NCBI RefSeq assembly: GCF_004786015.1
Contig: NZ_CP032096.1
Location: 1,736,001 to 1,800,000 of the forward strand
Source of the DNA: Hydrogenovibrio crunogenus
GTDB lineage: Bacteria > Pseudomonadota > Gammaproteobacteria > Thiomicrospirales > Thiomicrospiraceae
Length of the DNA stretch: 64,000 nt
Reading direction: 5' to 3'
Shown piece after piece: positions 47,694-58,550 of the stretch. The number at the start of each line of letters is the position of its first letter. Within the stretch, counting starts at the first letter, position 1. Position numbers and translations under genes: made by a program. The notes beneath the pieces were generated by a model that was given only the letters and a program-made list of their open reading frames with translations, searched no databases and was not told the origin of the DNA.

Positions 47694-48698
47694 TTAAAAT
47701 AAATTCTTTTCATATTCTTGAATAGCGACCACCACAAACTTACCAATTGTGGATTCATAGCCTGGCCATTGACTCGCAACTTCTTTCATAAATGGTTCTG
47801 CCATAATCTTAGGTTTCATTTCAAAATCAGACAGCCCTTCTTCATAATATTCACCGGCTTTTGTATAAATGATATCCATAAAGTCTTTACCATCTTTAAT
47901 CAGCTGAACATCTTCATGCTTACCATGCATCGGAATAAAGTTGTCAATTGGCATTTTTTCAACGGCACTTAACGCTTTAATCGACCCAACAAAAGAGCCA
48001 TCGGCCATATTAGCAACACGGCGCATTACCATGTCCCCCATATACATCGTCTTGTCGTCAACAACTTCAATCGCAATATCCGACTCGGTATGCACTTTAC
48101 CAAAGTGGTGAATCTTTAACGTCGTATCCCCCACTTTAATGGTTTCCCCTCCGCTTAATGATTTAGTTGGTAGGGTAATAACCGTTCCGGTAATTTTATT
48201 ATCGGTATTGGTCTGCATAAAGTTAAACCAAAACTTATCCTGACCTGATTTCAGCACTTTCTGACAAGCCGGATGCGAGTAAATATCAACATCAGGATTG
48301 GCCGCAACAAACGCATGGTTTCCTAACCAGTGATCCCCATGATAATGCGTGTTAATTACTTTAATAACCGGTTTATCTGTTACTTTTTTGATTTGGCGCA
48401 AAACCATTTCACCGATTTGAACAGAACTACCCGTATCAATGACAACCACACCTTCAGATGTCACAACAAACCCAGGGTTACTAAACATACCGAAATTATC
48501 CGGTGTCGGCTCGGATCCCATTGCTGGAATATAATAACAGCGGTCACTGACCTTTACTGCATCTACATCCGGTACTGCAGGGCCTTTAAACTCAGCCAGT
48601 CCATTAGCATATAAAGGATTTAAAGCCGACATTCCGACCATCCCGACCGACACCCCAAACATCCCTTTTAACAAGTCACGACGTCCCATTGCACTCAT
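47694..48698 (-). CDS. Tat-exported MBL-fold metallohydrolase
   Basis: A 334-residue protein with a twin-arginine signal (MGRRDLLKGMFGVSVGMVGM), so it is probably folded with metal in the cytosol before export to the periplasm. The metallo-beta-lactamase fold shows VVVIDTGSS, INTHYHGDHWLGNHAF (HxHxDH zinc motif), the third-strand MYMGDMVMRR, and an additional FIPMHGKHED. The best-known relatives are the quinoprotein relay (SoxH-like) hydrolases of periplasmic sulfur and alcohol oxidation gene clusters; the actual substrate is unknown. M1 and M4 are both possible starts. Confidence 0.85.
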   Translation of the reverse strand: MSAMGRRDLLKGMFGVSVGMVGMSALNPLYANGLAEFKGPAVPDVDAVKVSDRCYYIPAMGSEPTPDNFGMFSNPGFVVTSEGVVVIDTGSSVQIGEMVLRQIKKVTDKPVIKVINTHYHGDHWLGNHAFVAANPDVDIYSHPACQKVLKSGQDKFWFNFMQTNTDNKITGTVITLPTKSLSGGETIKVGDTTLKIHHFGKVHTESDIAIEVVDDKTMYMGDMVMRRVANMADGSFVGSIKALSAVEKMPIDNFIPMHGKHEDVQLIKDGKDFMDIIYTKAGEYYEEGLSDFEMKPKIMAEPFMKEVASQWPGYESTIGKFVVVAIQEYEKNLF

Positions 48699-48957
48699 AA
48701 TATTTTCCTTTTATCCTTCGTACTGCTCGATACGCTGTTTTCAATCACACACAAAAACAAGCCAAAATCTGCACCCATCATTTTAAATAATCTAGTGGGG
48801 CACTATTATAGTCAAAGCCCCTTTACACTGCCATTAGTGTTTTTCATTAAAATAACAGTGTTTGTAAACTTCAAGTTTTCTCAAAAATATGCCCAGTAAT
48901 TTACTTTATAATGATGGGCTTAATTCACGTACCTTACATGGCAAATTGGCAAACATT

Positions 48958-49401
48958 ATGGAATTTTTAAAACTGTACTTAGACATCACCGTTTTCAGCC
49001 TATTAGGCTTGATGAGCTTTATTATGGTTTGGCTAGCCATTGAGCGTAAGCTGTTTTTCTCACGCATAGAACTCAATCAATATGACAGTTTGGAAGCGCT
49101 GAAAGTGGCCAGCACAAACAACTTAACAACCATAGCCAGCATTGGCTCCAATGCTCCTTATGTGGGCTTATTAGGAACCGTACTTGGTATTTTGGTAACC
49201 TTTTATGAATTAGGGCTTAACAACCAGATTGAGACTGGACAAATCATGATGGGATTAGCACTCGCCCTAAAAGCAACCGCAGGAGGCATTGCACTGGCAA
49301 TTCCAAGCATTATTATCTACAACGGCTTGTTACGAAAAGTCGATGTGATTGAACTTGAATATCAAGCACATCAAAAAAAATCGGCCTCTTCGCACTCTTA
49401 A
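48958..49401 (+). CDS. exbB: TonB-system energiser ExbB (short form)
   Basis: ExbB, with ExbD, uses the proton gradient to drive TonB. From ATG 48958 the protein is 147 residues, beginning MEFLKLYLDITVFSLLGLMS, with three membrane spans and the conserved TIASIGSNAPYVGLLGTVLG and ALKATAGGIALAIPS blocks of the MotA/TolQ/ExbB family. This short build is typical of epsilonproteobacteria and some gammaproteobacteria. An in-frame ATG at 48889 would add 23 residues without similarity. TATAAT lies at 48907-48912, which would place the promoter inside that extension. An 8-base match (ATAATGAT) to a Fur half site overlaps it; this is weak. Confidence 0.9.
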   Translation: MEFLKLYLDITVFSLLGLMSFIMVWLAIERKLFFSRIELNQYDSLEALKVASTNNLTTIASIGSNAPYVGLLGTVLGILVTFYELGLNNQIETGQIMMGLALALKATAGGIALAIPSIIIYNGLLRKVDVIELEYQAHQKKSASSHS

Positions 49402-49428
49402 AATGCTTTTTCCTGGAACCACAGTCTT

Positions 49429-49815
49429 ATGAAACGATTTGATCAAATCAATGTTATTCCGATGATTGATGTCATGCTGGTTTTATTAGCCATCGTGTTG
49501 ACCTCTGCTAGCTTCATCGTTCAAGACAAACTGAATATAGAATTACCTGAAACCAAACAAACCAGCACCTATAAGCCAGACAATGACGTCTCGCTTCGCA
49601 TTGCTATCAATGCAGACAACCAACTGTTTCTGAACGATCAAACAACAACACTTGAAGCACTCAATCTTGAACTTCGACACCTAAACCCAGATGACGCCAT
49701 CGAAATACGTGTGGATCAAAAAGCCGAATTTGGACACTTCACCAATCTCATAGACCTAATGAAAAAACACCATTTAAGCAACTTAAACATTCTGACAAGG
49801 AAGCAGAATGGATAA
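49429..49815 (+). CDS. exbD: Biopolymer transport protein ExbD
   Basis: The 128-residue protein has one N-terminal span with [20 protein letters not shown] carrying the conserved proton-path Asp (D14-type), followed by a periplasmic domain of the ExbD/TolR fold ([20 protein letters not shown]). It is 27 bases behind exbB and overlaps tonB by 8 bases, thus a single exbB-exbD-tonB transcript. No TonB-dependent receptor gene is present in the window. Confidence 0.93.
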   Translation: MKRFDQINVIPMIDVMLVLLAIVLTSASFIVQDKLNIELPETKQTSTYKPDNDVSLRIAINADNQLFLNDQTTTLEALNLELRHLNPDDAIEIRVDQKAEFGHFTNLIDLMKKHHLSNLNILTRKQNG

Positions 49816-50761
49816 ACCAGGCGTGCTGGCTTTCGGCATTACGGCAAGTATTTACAGTATCATCGGTTTTTTTCTTTGGCATACGTTTCAGTCACAACAA
49901 CAAAGCAGCCAATTGATGCCCGTTGCTGTAACCACGGCCATGTTCGTTGCACAACCTGAACCTAAGCCTGAACCTAAGCCTGAACCTAAGCCTGAACCTA
50001 AGCCTGAACCTAAGCCTGAACCTAAGCCTGAACCCAAGCCTGAACCCAAGCCTGAACCCAAGCCTGAACCCAAGCCTGAACCCAAGCCTGAACCCAAGCC
50101 TGAACCCAAGCCTGAACCCAAGCCTGAACCCAAGCCTGAACCCAAGCCTGAACCCAAGCCTGAACCCAAGCCTGAACCCAAGCCTGAACCCAAGCCTGAA
50201 CCCAAGCCTGAACCCAAGCCTGAACCCAAGCCTGAACCCAAGCCTGAACCCAAGCCTGAACCCAAGCCTGAACCCAAGCCTGAACCCAAGCCTGAACCCA
50301 AGCCTGAACCCAAGCCTGAACCCAAGCCTGAACCCAAGCCTGAACCCAAGCCTGAACCCAAACTGGAATCGCAACCGGTTGACACAACTGTTACCAAACA
50401 ACCGGCCATTAAAAAAGAGCGACGTCGACCGAACCCTTATTCCATGGCTGAGCAAATCAACGCTGAAGCGTTATACATCAACAAACTGGCACGCTATTTA
50501 GCTACACTGGCTCAAAACCATTATCCGAAAAGAGCCAAACGTCGTCACCAACAAGGCGAAGTAACATTACAGTTTACACTTCACCCGGATGGGCACATCT
50601 CAAATCTGTCGATTGTTAAACCAGCTCATTTCGAAAGTTTAAATGAAGCGACTTTAAACATCATACGTCACACCATGGCGTATCAATACACGCCATTTCC
50701 AAAAGAGATGCGTCAAAAGCCGAAAACTATTCAAGTGCCAATTGAATACATTTTGCGCTAG
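49808..50761 (+). CDS. tonB: TonB with extended PEPK-repeat domain
   Basis: TonB couples the ExbB/ExbD motor to outer-membrane receptors. The 317-residue protein has an N-terminal anchor (about residues 8-27), then a periplasmic linker made of 34 PEPK units (residues 50-185), a charged stretch ([11 protein letters not shown]) and the C-terminal globular domain (about 230-317) with the typical [19 protein letters not shown] and the ending IQVPIEYIL. TonB proteins commonly have Pro/Glu/Lys linkers but rarely of this length and regularity; 136 residues in polyproline-like form would be long enough to cross the periplasm and more. The start overlaps exbD by 8 bases. Confidence 0.93.
   Translation: MDKPGVLAFGITASIYSIIGFFLWHTFQSQQQSSQLMPVAVTTAMFVAQPEPKPEPKPEPKPEPKPEPKPEPKPEPKPEPKPEPKPEPKPEPKPEPKPEPKPEPKPEPKPEPKPEPKPEPKPEPKPEPKPEPKPEPKPEPKPEPKPEPKPEPKPEPKPEPKPEPKPEPKPEPKPEPKPEPKPEPKLESQPVDTTVTKQPAIKKERRRPNPYSMAEQINAEALYINKLARYLATLAQNHYPKRAKRRHQQGEVTLQFTLHPDGHISNLSIVKPAHFESLNEATLNIIRHTMAYQYTPFPKEMRQKPKTIQVPIEYILR
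49955..50362 (+). repeat. 12-bp minisatellite, 34 units, encoding (PEPK)34
   Basis: The unit CCTGAACCYAAG is repeated 34 times in a row without interruption, 408 bases. The first six units have CCT at the third codon, the remaining 28 have CCC, and the last unit ends in AAA. All six frames are open here, which is a trivial effect of the repeat. Each unit is 12 bases, so gain or loss of units by slippage leaves the frame intact and only changes linker length. Confidence 0.97.
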
Positions 50762-50865
50762 AAACCCTCTTATCAAACAATTCCTTTGCCTAGATAGGCT
50801 TCTCACTCCGAAAATAATTTTTTTTTGTTAAAATAAAGCATTGAATCGAATTGATGTGGAGCACT

Positions 50866-51309
50866 ATGAATTACGCACCGGCTGAAAAAACCTTATCTGA
50901 AGTACAGGCAGATTTGGTGAAACGCTTTACCCATTTTGATAACTGGAAAGACCGCTATAAATATTTAATCGATATGGGCAAGCAACTTCAGAACATGCCT
51001 GAAGAATATAAAACGGAAGACAACCGTATTCATGGCTGCCAATCTCAGGTTTGGATTCATATCGAAGAACAAGATGGCATTCTTTATATGGAAGCTATGT
51101 CCGATGCAGCCATTGTCTCGGGGTTAATTGCCTTATTGCTTAAAATATACAATGGTCGAACCCCTCAAGAAATTGCAACAGCTCCGTTGGATTTCTTAGG
51201 TGAGATTGGGTTATTACAACACCTTTCCGCCAATCGCTCCACAGGGCTTTATCATATGATCAAACGCATCCAAGCAGAAGCGAATGCCCACTTAAATCCT
51301 CCTTCTTAA
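50866..51309 (+). CDS. sufE: SufE-family sulfur acceptor protein
   Basis: SufE accepts sulfane sulfur from the cysteine desulfurase SufS for iron-sulfur cluster assembly (CsdE is the close paralog). With ATG 50866 (GGAG five bases upstream) the protein is 147 residues, and contains DNRIHGCQSQVWIH with the persulfide-forming Cys and SDAAIVSGLIALLLKIYNGR. No suf operon is nearby, so it is a stand-alone copy; CsdE cannot be separated from SufE by sequence here. Two hairpins follow at 51315 and 51359. Confidence 0.9.
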   Translation: MNYAPAEKTLSEVQADLVKRFTHFDNWKDRYKYLIDMGKQLQNMPEEYKTEDNRIHGCQSQVWIHIEEQDGILYMEAMSDAAIVSGLIALLLKIYNGRTPQEIATAPLDFLGEIGLLQHLSANRSTGLYHMIKRIQAEANAHLNPPS

Positions 51310-51314
51310 ATATT

Positions 51315-51340
51315 AAAAATGGCCAGGCCTGGTCGTTTTT
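51315..51340. terminator. Terminator with CCAGGCCTGG after sufE
   Basis: Five A, core GGCCAGGCCTGGTC and five T, with two G-U pairs in the stem. It is only six bases after the sufE stop; the 10-mer is at 51323-51332. Confidence 0.75.
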
Positions 51341-51358
51341 ACATTTCTCCAGGCATAA

Positions 51359-51383
51359 AAAAAGCCCCGATAATGGGGCTTTT
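51359..51383 (-). terminator. Terminator after htpX
   Basis: AAAAGCCCC and GGGGCTTTT pair around a 6-7-nt loop; in the minus-strand sense a T run follows. It serves the convergent htpX gene. Confidence 0.8.
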
Positions 51384-51410
51384 ATTTTCTTAATCAGATA
51401 AAAACGCTAA

Positions 51411-52307
51411 TTAAGCAACTTTAAGCTGGTCTTGCGTTGTCGCACGTAATGCTTCAATACGCTTTTCCAAAGGTGGATGGGAACGGAATAGGTCGCCAAT
51501 GTTAGACGGTCTTGCCGAAATCCCAAATGCCGCCATTTGATCAGGCAATTCACCTGGCTGCATCGTTTGTAAACGTTGTAATGCAGCAATCATATTTTCT
51601 TTACCTGCAAGGTACGCACCGCCATTATCGGCATGGAATTCACGCTTACGTGAGAACCACATCGTAATCATACTCGCTAAAATGCCAAATAAGATCTGCG
51701 CCACGATATCAACAACAATAAAAGCAATACTGTGCCCTTCGCTTTCGTTTTTCAACACAACACGATCCACGACATAAGCGACAATCTTTGCGAAGAAAAT
51801 AACGAAAGTGTTCACAACCCCTTGCAATAAAGCCATCGTCACCATATCACCATTTGCAATATGAGCAACCTCATGACCTAGAACCGCTTCAACTTCGTTT
51901 TGACGCATATGACGTAGCAACCCCGTAGACACGGCAACCAAGGCAGAGTTCTTCGTCATCCCGGTTGCAAACGCGTTGGGTTCAGCCCCTTCATAAATTG
52001 CAACTTCCGGCATACCAATACCGGCTTTTTCAGCCTGACGACGCACAGTTTCTACCAACCATTGCTCATCCGCATTACGTGGCTGTTTAATCACTTGAGC
52101 GCCCACGGACATTTTTGCCAGCCATTTAGACATGGCAAGAGAAACAAAAGAGCCCGCAAACCCAATGATTGCGGCAAAGGCAAACAAATTCCCTAAATCA
52201 AGGCTAGTCCCTTGCATGTAGCTGCCCACACCCAAAAGATTCATCGTAATCATGGCCACAGCCAAAACCGCGATGTTTGTTAATAAAAATAAACCAATTC
52301 GTTTCAT
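51411..52307 (-). CDS. htpX: Membrane metalloprotease HtpX
   Basis: HtpX degrades damaged inner-membrane proteins. The 298-residue protein has two N-terminal spans (4-20 and 38-60), the zinc motif [12 protein letters not shown], two further spans, and the downstream [19 protein letters not shown] with the third ligand (E in the REFxAD pattern). The length matches E. coli (293). Upstream is a strong SD (GGAGG). A weak sigma32-like promoter lies about 90 bases upstream. Confidence 0.96.
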   Translation of the reverse strand: MKRIGLFLLTNIAVLAVAMITMNLLGVGSYMQGTSLDLGNLFAFAAIIGFAGSFVSLAMSKWLAKMSVGAQVIKQPRNADEQWLVETVRRQAEKAGIGMPEVAIYEGAEPNAFATGMTKNSALVAVSTGLLRHMRQNEVEAVLGHEVAHIANGDMVTMALLQGVVNTFVIFFAKIVAYVVDRVVLKNESEGHSIAFIVVDIVAQILFGILASMITMWFSRKREFHADNGGAYLAGKENMIAALQRLQTMQPGELPDQMAAFGISARPSNIGDLFRSHPPLEKRIEALRATTQDQLKVA

Positions 52308-52395
52308 TTAATTTAAACCTCCAATGGTTCGTCAAAACGACTTTAATTAGGTAATGCAGTAAGACGCTAGTCTCATCAACTATTGCTAATGATTA

Positions 52396-52423
52396 ATATA
52401 AGGTTTTTTTATAGACTTTCAAG
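52396..52423 (-). promoter_or_regulatory. Possible sigma32 promoter of htpX
   Basis: CTTGAA (minus strand, 52418-52423), 14-bp spacer, CCTTATAT (52396-52403). The -35 is exact, the -10 matches CCCCATnT only in part. HtpX is a heat-shock or envelope-stress gene in related bacteria. Confidence 0.35.
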
Positions 52424-52464
52424 TAAATTTTTCGACAAGTCACAATTGCTTCACAATCTAAAAA

Positions 52465-52489
52465 ACGACCAGACCTGCTGACCGCTTTT
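52465..52489 (-). terminator. Terminator after gatB
   Basis: CGACCAG (52466-52472) and CTGACCG (52478-52484) pair in the minus-strand transcript with two G-U pairs; T run in the minus sense. The core CCAGACCTGC resembles a decayed copy of the dispersed palindrome. Confidence 0.55.
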
Positions 52490-52501
52490 CAAACAAGCTC
52501 A

Positions 52502-53929
52502 TTATTTCAACTTATCTTTCAGAACCTGATTAACTTGTGCCGGATTCGCTTGACCCTGTGAAGCTTTCATCACTTGACCGACAAAGAAGCCGAACATTTT
52601 TTCTTGTCCGCCTTTATAGGCTTCCACTTGTGCGGCATTATTAGCCAAAACCTCATCCACTAAGGCTTCAATGGCTGATGAATCTGTAATCTGCTTCAAG
52701 CCTTTTTGCTCAATGACCTCATCTGCAGTCCCTTCTCCAGACCACATAGCATCAAATACCTGCTTGGCAATTTTACCTGAAATCGTATTGTCTTGAATGC
52801 GCTCAATCAACCCGGCCAACATTTGTGCTGAAACAGGAGAATCCGAAATATCGACGCCTTTTTGATTCAAAGATTTAGACAATTCTCCCATGACCCAGTT
52901 AGCAGACAGCTTGGCTTCTTTCGTTTCCGCAACAACGGCTTCAAAATACTCAGCCATCGCACGAGATCCCGTCAAGAAAGCGGCATCATAGTCCGACAAG
53001 CCAAAATCGGCGACATAACGGTTTCTTTTCGCGTCGGGCATTTCCGGCATTTCCGCACGTATCGCTTCAATGTCTTCCTCTGTAATAACCACCGGCAATA
53101 AATCTGGACAAGGAAAGTAACGATAATCGTTGGCTTCTTCTTTTTCTCGCATGGAACGGGTTTCATTTTTTTCTGCATCATATAAACGGGTTTCTTGAAC
53201 TACTTGACCACCCGACTCCAACACCTCTATCTGACGCTCAATTTCAAGCTCAATAGCTTGCTCAATAAACTTAAAAGAGTTGATGTTTTTCAATTCAGCA
53301 CGCGTTCCAAAAGGCGTACCAGGCTTGTGAATCGATACATTCGAATCCACACGGAAAGAGCCTTCTTGCATATTGCCGTCACAGATACCTAAATACTGTA
53401 CCAGTTCATGCATTTTTTTCGCATACGCCACAGCTTCTTTTGCAGAACGCATATCCGGTTCCGAAACGATTTCCAATAAGGGAGTTCCGGCACGATTCAA
53501 ATCAATCCCGGTTTGCCCAGGAAAAGCATCGTGAATGGACTTCCCGGCATCTTCTTCCAAATGCGCACGAGTAACGCCAATCTTTTTGATTTCACCATCC
53601 ACTTCAATCTCGACCACACCGCCTTTATCGACAATCGGAAACGAAAATTGTGACGTCTGATACCCTTTCGGTAAATCTGGATAGAAATAATTTTTTCGGT
53701 CAAATACTGAACGACGCCCAATCTCTGCACCCAAAGCCAAGCCCAGTTTGATTGCCTTCGGAATGACGGCCTTGTTTAACACAGGTAACTGCCCTGGCAT
53801 TCCAAGATCCAGCAGGTTTGCCTGTGTATTCGGCGCCGCTCCATAATCAATGGAGGAGCCTGAAAAAATCTTTGTTTTGGTGGTTAACTGAGCATGAATC
53901 TCTAAACCAATTACAACTTCCCAAGTCAT
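52502..53929 (-). CDS. gatB: Asp/Glu-tRNA amidotransferase subunit B
   Basis: GatB binds the misacylated tRNA and phosphorylates the glutamate or aspartate. From ATG 53929 ([20 protein letters not shown]) the protein is 475 residues; a GTG five codons earlier at 53944 is possible. It has the [20 protein letters not shown] and [15 protein letters not shown] regions, plus a YqeY-type C-terminal helical domain (residues about 330-475) ending [16 protein letters not shown]. It follows gatA directly on the minus strand. Confidence 0.97.
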   Translation of the reverse strand: MTWEVVIGLEIHAQLTTKTKIFSGSSIDYGAAPNTQANLLDLGMPGQLPVLNKAVIPKAIKLGLALGAEIGRRSVFDRKNYFYPDLPKGYQTSQFSFPIVDKGGVVEIEVDGEIKKIGVTRAHLEEDAGKSIHDAFPGQTGIDLNRAGTPLLEIVSEPDMRSAKEAVAYAKKMHELVQYLGICDGNMQEGSFRVDSNVSIHKPGTPFGTRAELKNINSFKFIEQAIELEIERQIEVLESGGQVVQETRLYDAEKNETRSMREKEEANDYRYFPCPDLLPVVITEEDIEAIRAEMPEMPDAKRNRYVADFGLSDYDAAFLTGSRAMAEYFEAVVAETKEAKLSANWVMGELSKSLNQKGVDISDSPVSAQMLAGLIERIQDNTISGKIAKQVFDAMWSGEGTADEVIEQKGLKQITDSSAIEALVDEVLANNAAQVEAYKGGQEKMFGFFVGQVMKASQGQANPAQVNQVLKDKLK

Positions 53930-53944
53930 CTTATCTCTCTCCAC

Positions 53945-55399
53945 TTATTGATAGCTTTCTGGCATTTTCTGATGCCAATTTGTCACTTGCTGATATTGAT
54001 GTGCGACATTCAGCAACTTCGCCTCACTGTGATAAGGCCCGACTAAGTGAAGACCGACAGGTCGACCATTTGAGAAACCGGCTGGAACAGACATAGCAGG
54101 CATCCCTGCCAAATTAACAGGAATCGTATAAAGATCCGCTAAATACATACTGACCGGATCATCAGATTTTTCTCCGATATTGAAAGCCGGTGTAGGTGCA
54201 ACCGGTCCAACAATCACATCACATTGTTCGAATGCGTTAACAAAATCGTCCCGAACCATTCGGCGTAACTTTTGCGCTTTCAAATAATAGGCATCGTAAT
54301 AACCGGCAGACAAAGCATAAGCCCCCACCATAATTCGGCGTTTCACTTCGGCGCCAAATCCTTCTGAACGAGAGCGTGTGTATAAATCATTCAAATCTGT
54401 TGGATTCTCGCACCGATAACCATAACGCACACCGTCAAAACGCGACAAGTTAGATGAGGCTTCTGCTGGTGCTAGGACATAATACGCGGGCACAGCCAAA
54501 TCTTTATTCGGCAAACTGACCTCGACAATTTCAGCGCCCAGTTTCTCAAGCTCAGCAATGGCAGCACGAACAGTGGTTGCAACCCCGTCATCCAATCCTT
54601 CTTCAAAGTACTCTGCTGGCACGCCTACTTTTAAGCCTTTAATGTCATTACTTAAAGCGGATACATAGTCTTGCTTAGGTTGCTCAAGACTGGTTGAATC
54701 TCGCTCATCAAATCCGGCCATAACATCCAACAACCAAGCGGACTCTTCTGCAGAGCGCGTCATTGGTCCCCCTTGGTCAAAACTAGAGGCATAAGCAATC
54801 ATACCGTAACGGGATACCGCACCATAAGTCGGCTTAATTCCAGTTATGCCACAGAAAGAAGCCGGTTGACGAATAGAGCCTCCCGTATCGGAGCCAGTTG
54901 CCAAAGGAGCCAAGCCAGCCGCAATCACCGCAGCCGACCCACCAGAAGAACCGCCAGGGACCGCTTTCAAATCCCAAGGATTTTTGGTCGCCCCATAATA
55001 ACTGCTTTCTGAAGACGACCCCATGGCAAACTCATCCATATTGGTCTTCCCTAAAATAGGCATTCCCAATGCTCGAGAAGCTTCAACCACTTTGGCATCG
55101 TAAGGCGCAATAAAATTGTCCAACATTTTCGAACCACACGTGGTTTTCACATCCAACGTACAAAAGATATCCTTGTGCGCCACCGGTATTCCAGTTAACA
55201 AGCCGCCCTTGCCTTCAGCAATCATCTGATCGGCCTGTCTGGCCATTTCCATTGCCAATTCCGGTGTGACCGTAACGTAGGCATTCAACTCTCCGTCATA
55301 TTGATCAATACGGTCTAAATAATGTTGCGTCAACGCAACACTGGTAATTTCTTTATTTCGGAGCTTTTCGCTCATTTCCTTAACAGATAAAGTATGCAT
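53945..55399 (-). CDS. gatA: Asp/Glu-tRNA amidotransferase subunit A
   Basis: GatA is the amidase that releases ammonia from glutamine for GatB. The 484-residue protein has the Lys-Ser-Ser triad: K in [12 protein letters not shown] in [11 protein letters not shown] and S in [15 protein letters not shown]. Together with GatB and GatC it makes Gln-tRNA and Asn-tRNA in bacteria that lack one of the synthetases. It is 19 bases after gatC, one transcript. Confidence 0.97.
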   Translation of the reverse strand: MHTLSVKEMSEKLRNKEITSVALTQHYLDRIDQYDGELNAYVTVTPELAMEMARQADQMIAEGKGGLLTGIPVAHKDIFCTLDVKTTCGSKMLDNFIAPYDAKVVEASRALGMPILGKTNMDEFAMGSSSESSYYGATKNPWDLKAVPGGSSGGSAAVIAAGLAPLATGSDTGGSIRQPASFCGITGIKPTYGAVSRYGMIAYASSFDQGGPMTRSAEESAWLLDVMAGFDERDSTSLEQPKQDYVSALSNDIKGLKVGVPAEYFEEGLDDGVATTVRAAIAELEKLGAEIVEVSLPNKDLAVPAYYVLAPAEASSNLSRFDGVRYGYRCENPTDLNDLYTRSRSEGFGAEVKRRIMVGAYALSAGYYDAYYLKAQKLRRMVRDDFVNAFEQCDVIVGPVAPTPAFNIGEKSDDPVSMYLADLYTIPVNLAGMPAMSVPAGFSNGRPVGLHLVGPYHSEAKLLNVAHQYQQVTNWHQKMPESYQ

Positions 55400-55418
55400 C
55401 TATGTTCGTCTCTGTCTC

Positions 55419-55706
55419 TTAATCAATTACTTGCGGCACCAAATACATGCCATTTTCGGCTGCGGGTGCTAATTTTTGATACTCTTCGTGATGATCGGTT
55501 TCAGTCACAACATCCTCTCTTAATCTCTGAACCTGATCCAAGGGATGAGACATCGGCTCTACATTTGTTGTATCCACCGCTTCCATTCGTTGAAAAAGAT
55601 CAAGAACATTAGAAATTTTAGCCGTCAATTGATCGACTTCTGAGGCATCAACCGAAATAGCAGCAAGACGTGAAATCGTATCGACTTCAGTTTTTTCTAA
55701 AGACAC
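55419..55706 (-). CDS. gatC: Asp/Glu-tRNA amidotransferase subunit C
   Basis: The small subunit that stabilises GatA. 95 residues, starting with a GTG codon (minus strand 55704-55706) with GGAGAG just upstream; LEKTEVDTISRLAAISVDAS is the usual N-terminus and the end PAAENGMYLVPQVID is the conserved GatC tail. First gene of gatCAB, about 400 bases from the divergent mreB. Confidence 0.95.
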   Translation of the reverse strand: MSLEKTEVDTISRLAAISVDASEVDQLTAKISNVLDLFQRMEAVDTTNVEPMSHPLDQVQRLREDVVTETDHHEEYQKLAPAAENGMYLVPQVID

Positions 55707-57152
<1,446 letters not shown>

Positions 57153-57185
57153 AATGAATGGTTCTACCTTTTTCAAAAGAATAAC

Positions 57186-57210
57186 AAGCCTTCCTACCAC
57201 AGGAGGGCTT
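57186..57210 (+). promoter_or_regulatory. Hairpin enclosing the mreC Shine-Dalgarno sequence
   Basis: AAGCCTTCCT (57186-57195) pairs with AGGAGGGCTT (57201-57210) over ten positions, one of them G-U, around the loop ACCAC. The right arm includes the perfect AGGAGG of mreC, four bases before the proposed ATT start at 57215. There is no T run, so it is not a normal intrinsic terminator. Confidence 0.6.
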
Positions 57211-57214
57211 AGCT

Positions 57215-58057
57215 ATTAACCTCAGCACGACCTCACCCCAAAAAGAAGGAACACAATTCCTTTTATTTTTTATCCTGAGTATCGCATTAATGGTAATGGA
57301 TCATTACAGCCATTTACTTTCCAATTTTCGTAACGTGTTACTCACGACAATCGATCCGATTGAACGAACGGCTACTCTGCCTCTAGACATCTATAATTGG
57401 ATGCAACAGGACTACACCACCATCAACCAGTTACAAATGCGCAACCAGCAACTGGAAACGGAAAACTTACTTCTCAAGGCACAACAGCAGCAAATGGGCA
57501 AGCTCAAACTTGAGATTAACCGCTTAAACCGTTTATTGGGAACAGCCAGTCAAATGAGTTCTTCCAGCGTTCAAATTGCCAACGTAAGCTCCTATAGCGA
57601 AACACCTCTAGCGCAATTCTACACGTTAAACAAGGGTTCTCTAGATGGGGTCAAAATCAATCAAACTGTGATTGATGCTAAAGGATTAATAGGACAAATC
57701 ACCTCCTTGACGCCGTCATCTTCACGCGTTCAATTAATTACAGACCCTGACATCCAAGTGCCTGTAAGAATTCAACGAACGGGTCAACGCGGTATTCTTA
57801 ACGGTTTAGGCCACAATCAACTTTCATTGATGTTCATTCCAAACTCTAGCTCCATCAAAGAAGGCGACTTACTTGAAACATCTGGGTTGGGAGATGTTTT
57901 TCCGGAAGGACACCCTGTTGCCACGGTGAGGCAAGTAAACCTTCTAAAAGGTGAACCTTATTATGAAATTTTTGCTCGGCCTGTCGCAGATCTAAATCTG
58001 TCTCAAAAGGTACTTATCTTGTCTAAAAAAACGGAGCGTGATAACCATGTCCGATAA
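57215..58057 (+). CDS. mreC: Rod shape-determining protein MreC, probable ATT start
   Basis: MreC is an inner-membrane-anchored periplasmic protein that links MreB to the wall synthases. The first ATG (57290) would cut the anchor in half: the frame upstream encodes FLLFFILSIALM, which with VMDHYS forms the usual MreC membrane span just before the coiled coil. Between the upstream stop at 57182 and 57290 there is no ATG, GTG, TTG or CTG except CTG 57275; an ATT at 57215 with AGGAGGG eight bases away is the best start. The 280-residue product has a coiled coil (about 70-108) and the beta domain. It overlaps mreD by 11 bases. A sequence error is the alternative. Confidence 0.7.
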   Translation: MNLSTTSPQKEGTQFLLFFILSIALMVMDHYSHLLSNFRNVLLTTIDPIERTATLPLDIYNWMQQDYTTINQLQMRNQQLETENLLLKAQQQQMGKLKLEINRLNRLLGTASQMSSSSVQIANVSSYSETPLAQFYTLNKGSLDGVKINQTVIDAKGLIGQITSLTPSSSRVQLITDPDIQVPVRIQRTGQRGILNGLGHNQLSLMFIPNSSSIKEGDLLETSGLGDVFPEGHPVATVRQVNLLKGEPYYEIFARPVADLNLSQKVLILSKKTERDNHVR

Positions 58058-58550
58058 GGTTTTCTCTCTGCGGTTTTCGGACATTAAATGGCTGTTTATA
58101 TTCAGTTACTTTGTTTCCGTTGTGATTGATAGCATGATGATTTTAAGCTTTAACATCAATTTCGTGCCTTATCTTACCCTGTTAATTTTATTGTTCTGGT
58201 CGACCCAAATCCTCAATCAGACTCACTTGTTTTCAGCTTTTGCGCTAGGTCTGCTATTTGATGCGTCAATGAATACCCCATTAGGCTCCCATAGTTTAAT
58301 TTTTGTGACCATCACTTTCTTAATGCTACGCTCACGATTAAGGTTTAAAGGCTACCCTCTCTGGCAGCAATCCATCATTGTCGGCAGTTACTTCATCTTA
58401 TTCCAAATTATGAGCTGGTTTATATTCCACCCCGTCTTAGTCGGAAATGCCGTGCTGTATTACTGGGTTGAACCATTACTAGCCATTCTTATCTGGCCCG
58501 TACTAACTCAAATCATGCATCAATTGACTCACCGCTCCGTCTTTAGTTAA
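58047..58550 (+). CDS. mreD: Rod shape-determining protein MreD
   Basis: MreD is a small polytopic membrane protein of the elongasome. From ATG 58047 (GGAG upstream) it is 167 residues with five or six hydrophobic segments (WLFIFSYFVSVVIDSMMILS, FVPYLTLLILLFWSTQIL, FALGLLFDASMNTPLGSHSL and so on). FDASMNTPLGSHSL matches the conserved MreD loop. It overlaps mreC by 11 bases and its stop TAA overlaps the mrdA start by one base. Confidence 0.92.
   Translation: MSDKVFSLRFSDIKWLFIFSYFVSVVIDSMMILSFNINFVPYLTLLILLFWSTQILNQTHLFSAFALGLLFDASMNTPLGSHSLIFVTITFLMLRSRLRFKGYPLWQQSIIVGSYFILFQIMSWFIFHPVLVGNAVLYYWVEPLLAILIWPVLTQIMHQLTHRSVFS

Noticed and set aside
48900-48915. Fur box before exbB
   Set aside because: Only one half site (ATAATGAT) matches; the other half is missing, so it is recorded as weak and not listed as a feature.
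48889-48957. ExbB start at 48889
   Set aside because: Adds 23 residues without similarity and includes a TATAAT element.
49888-50501. Long open frames on both strands over the TonB repeat
   Set aside because: They are by-products of a 12-bp repeat without stop codons in any frame; they lack family similarity and start signals.
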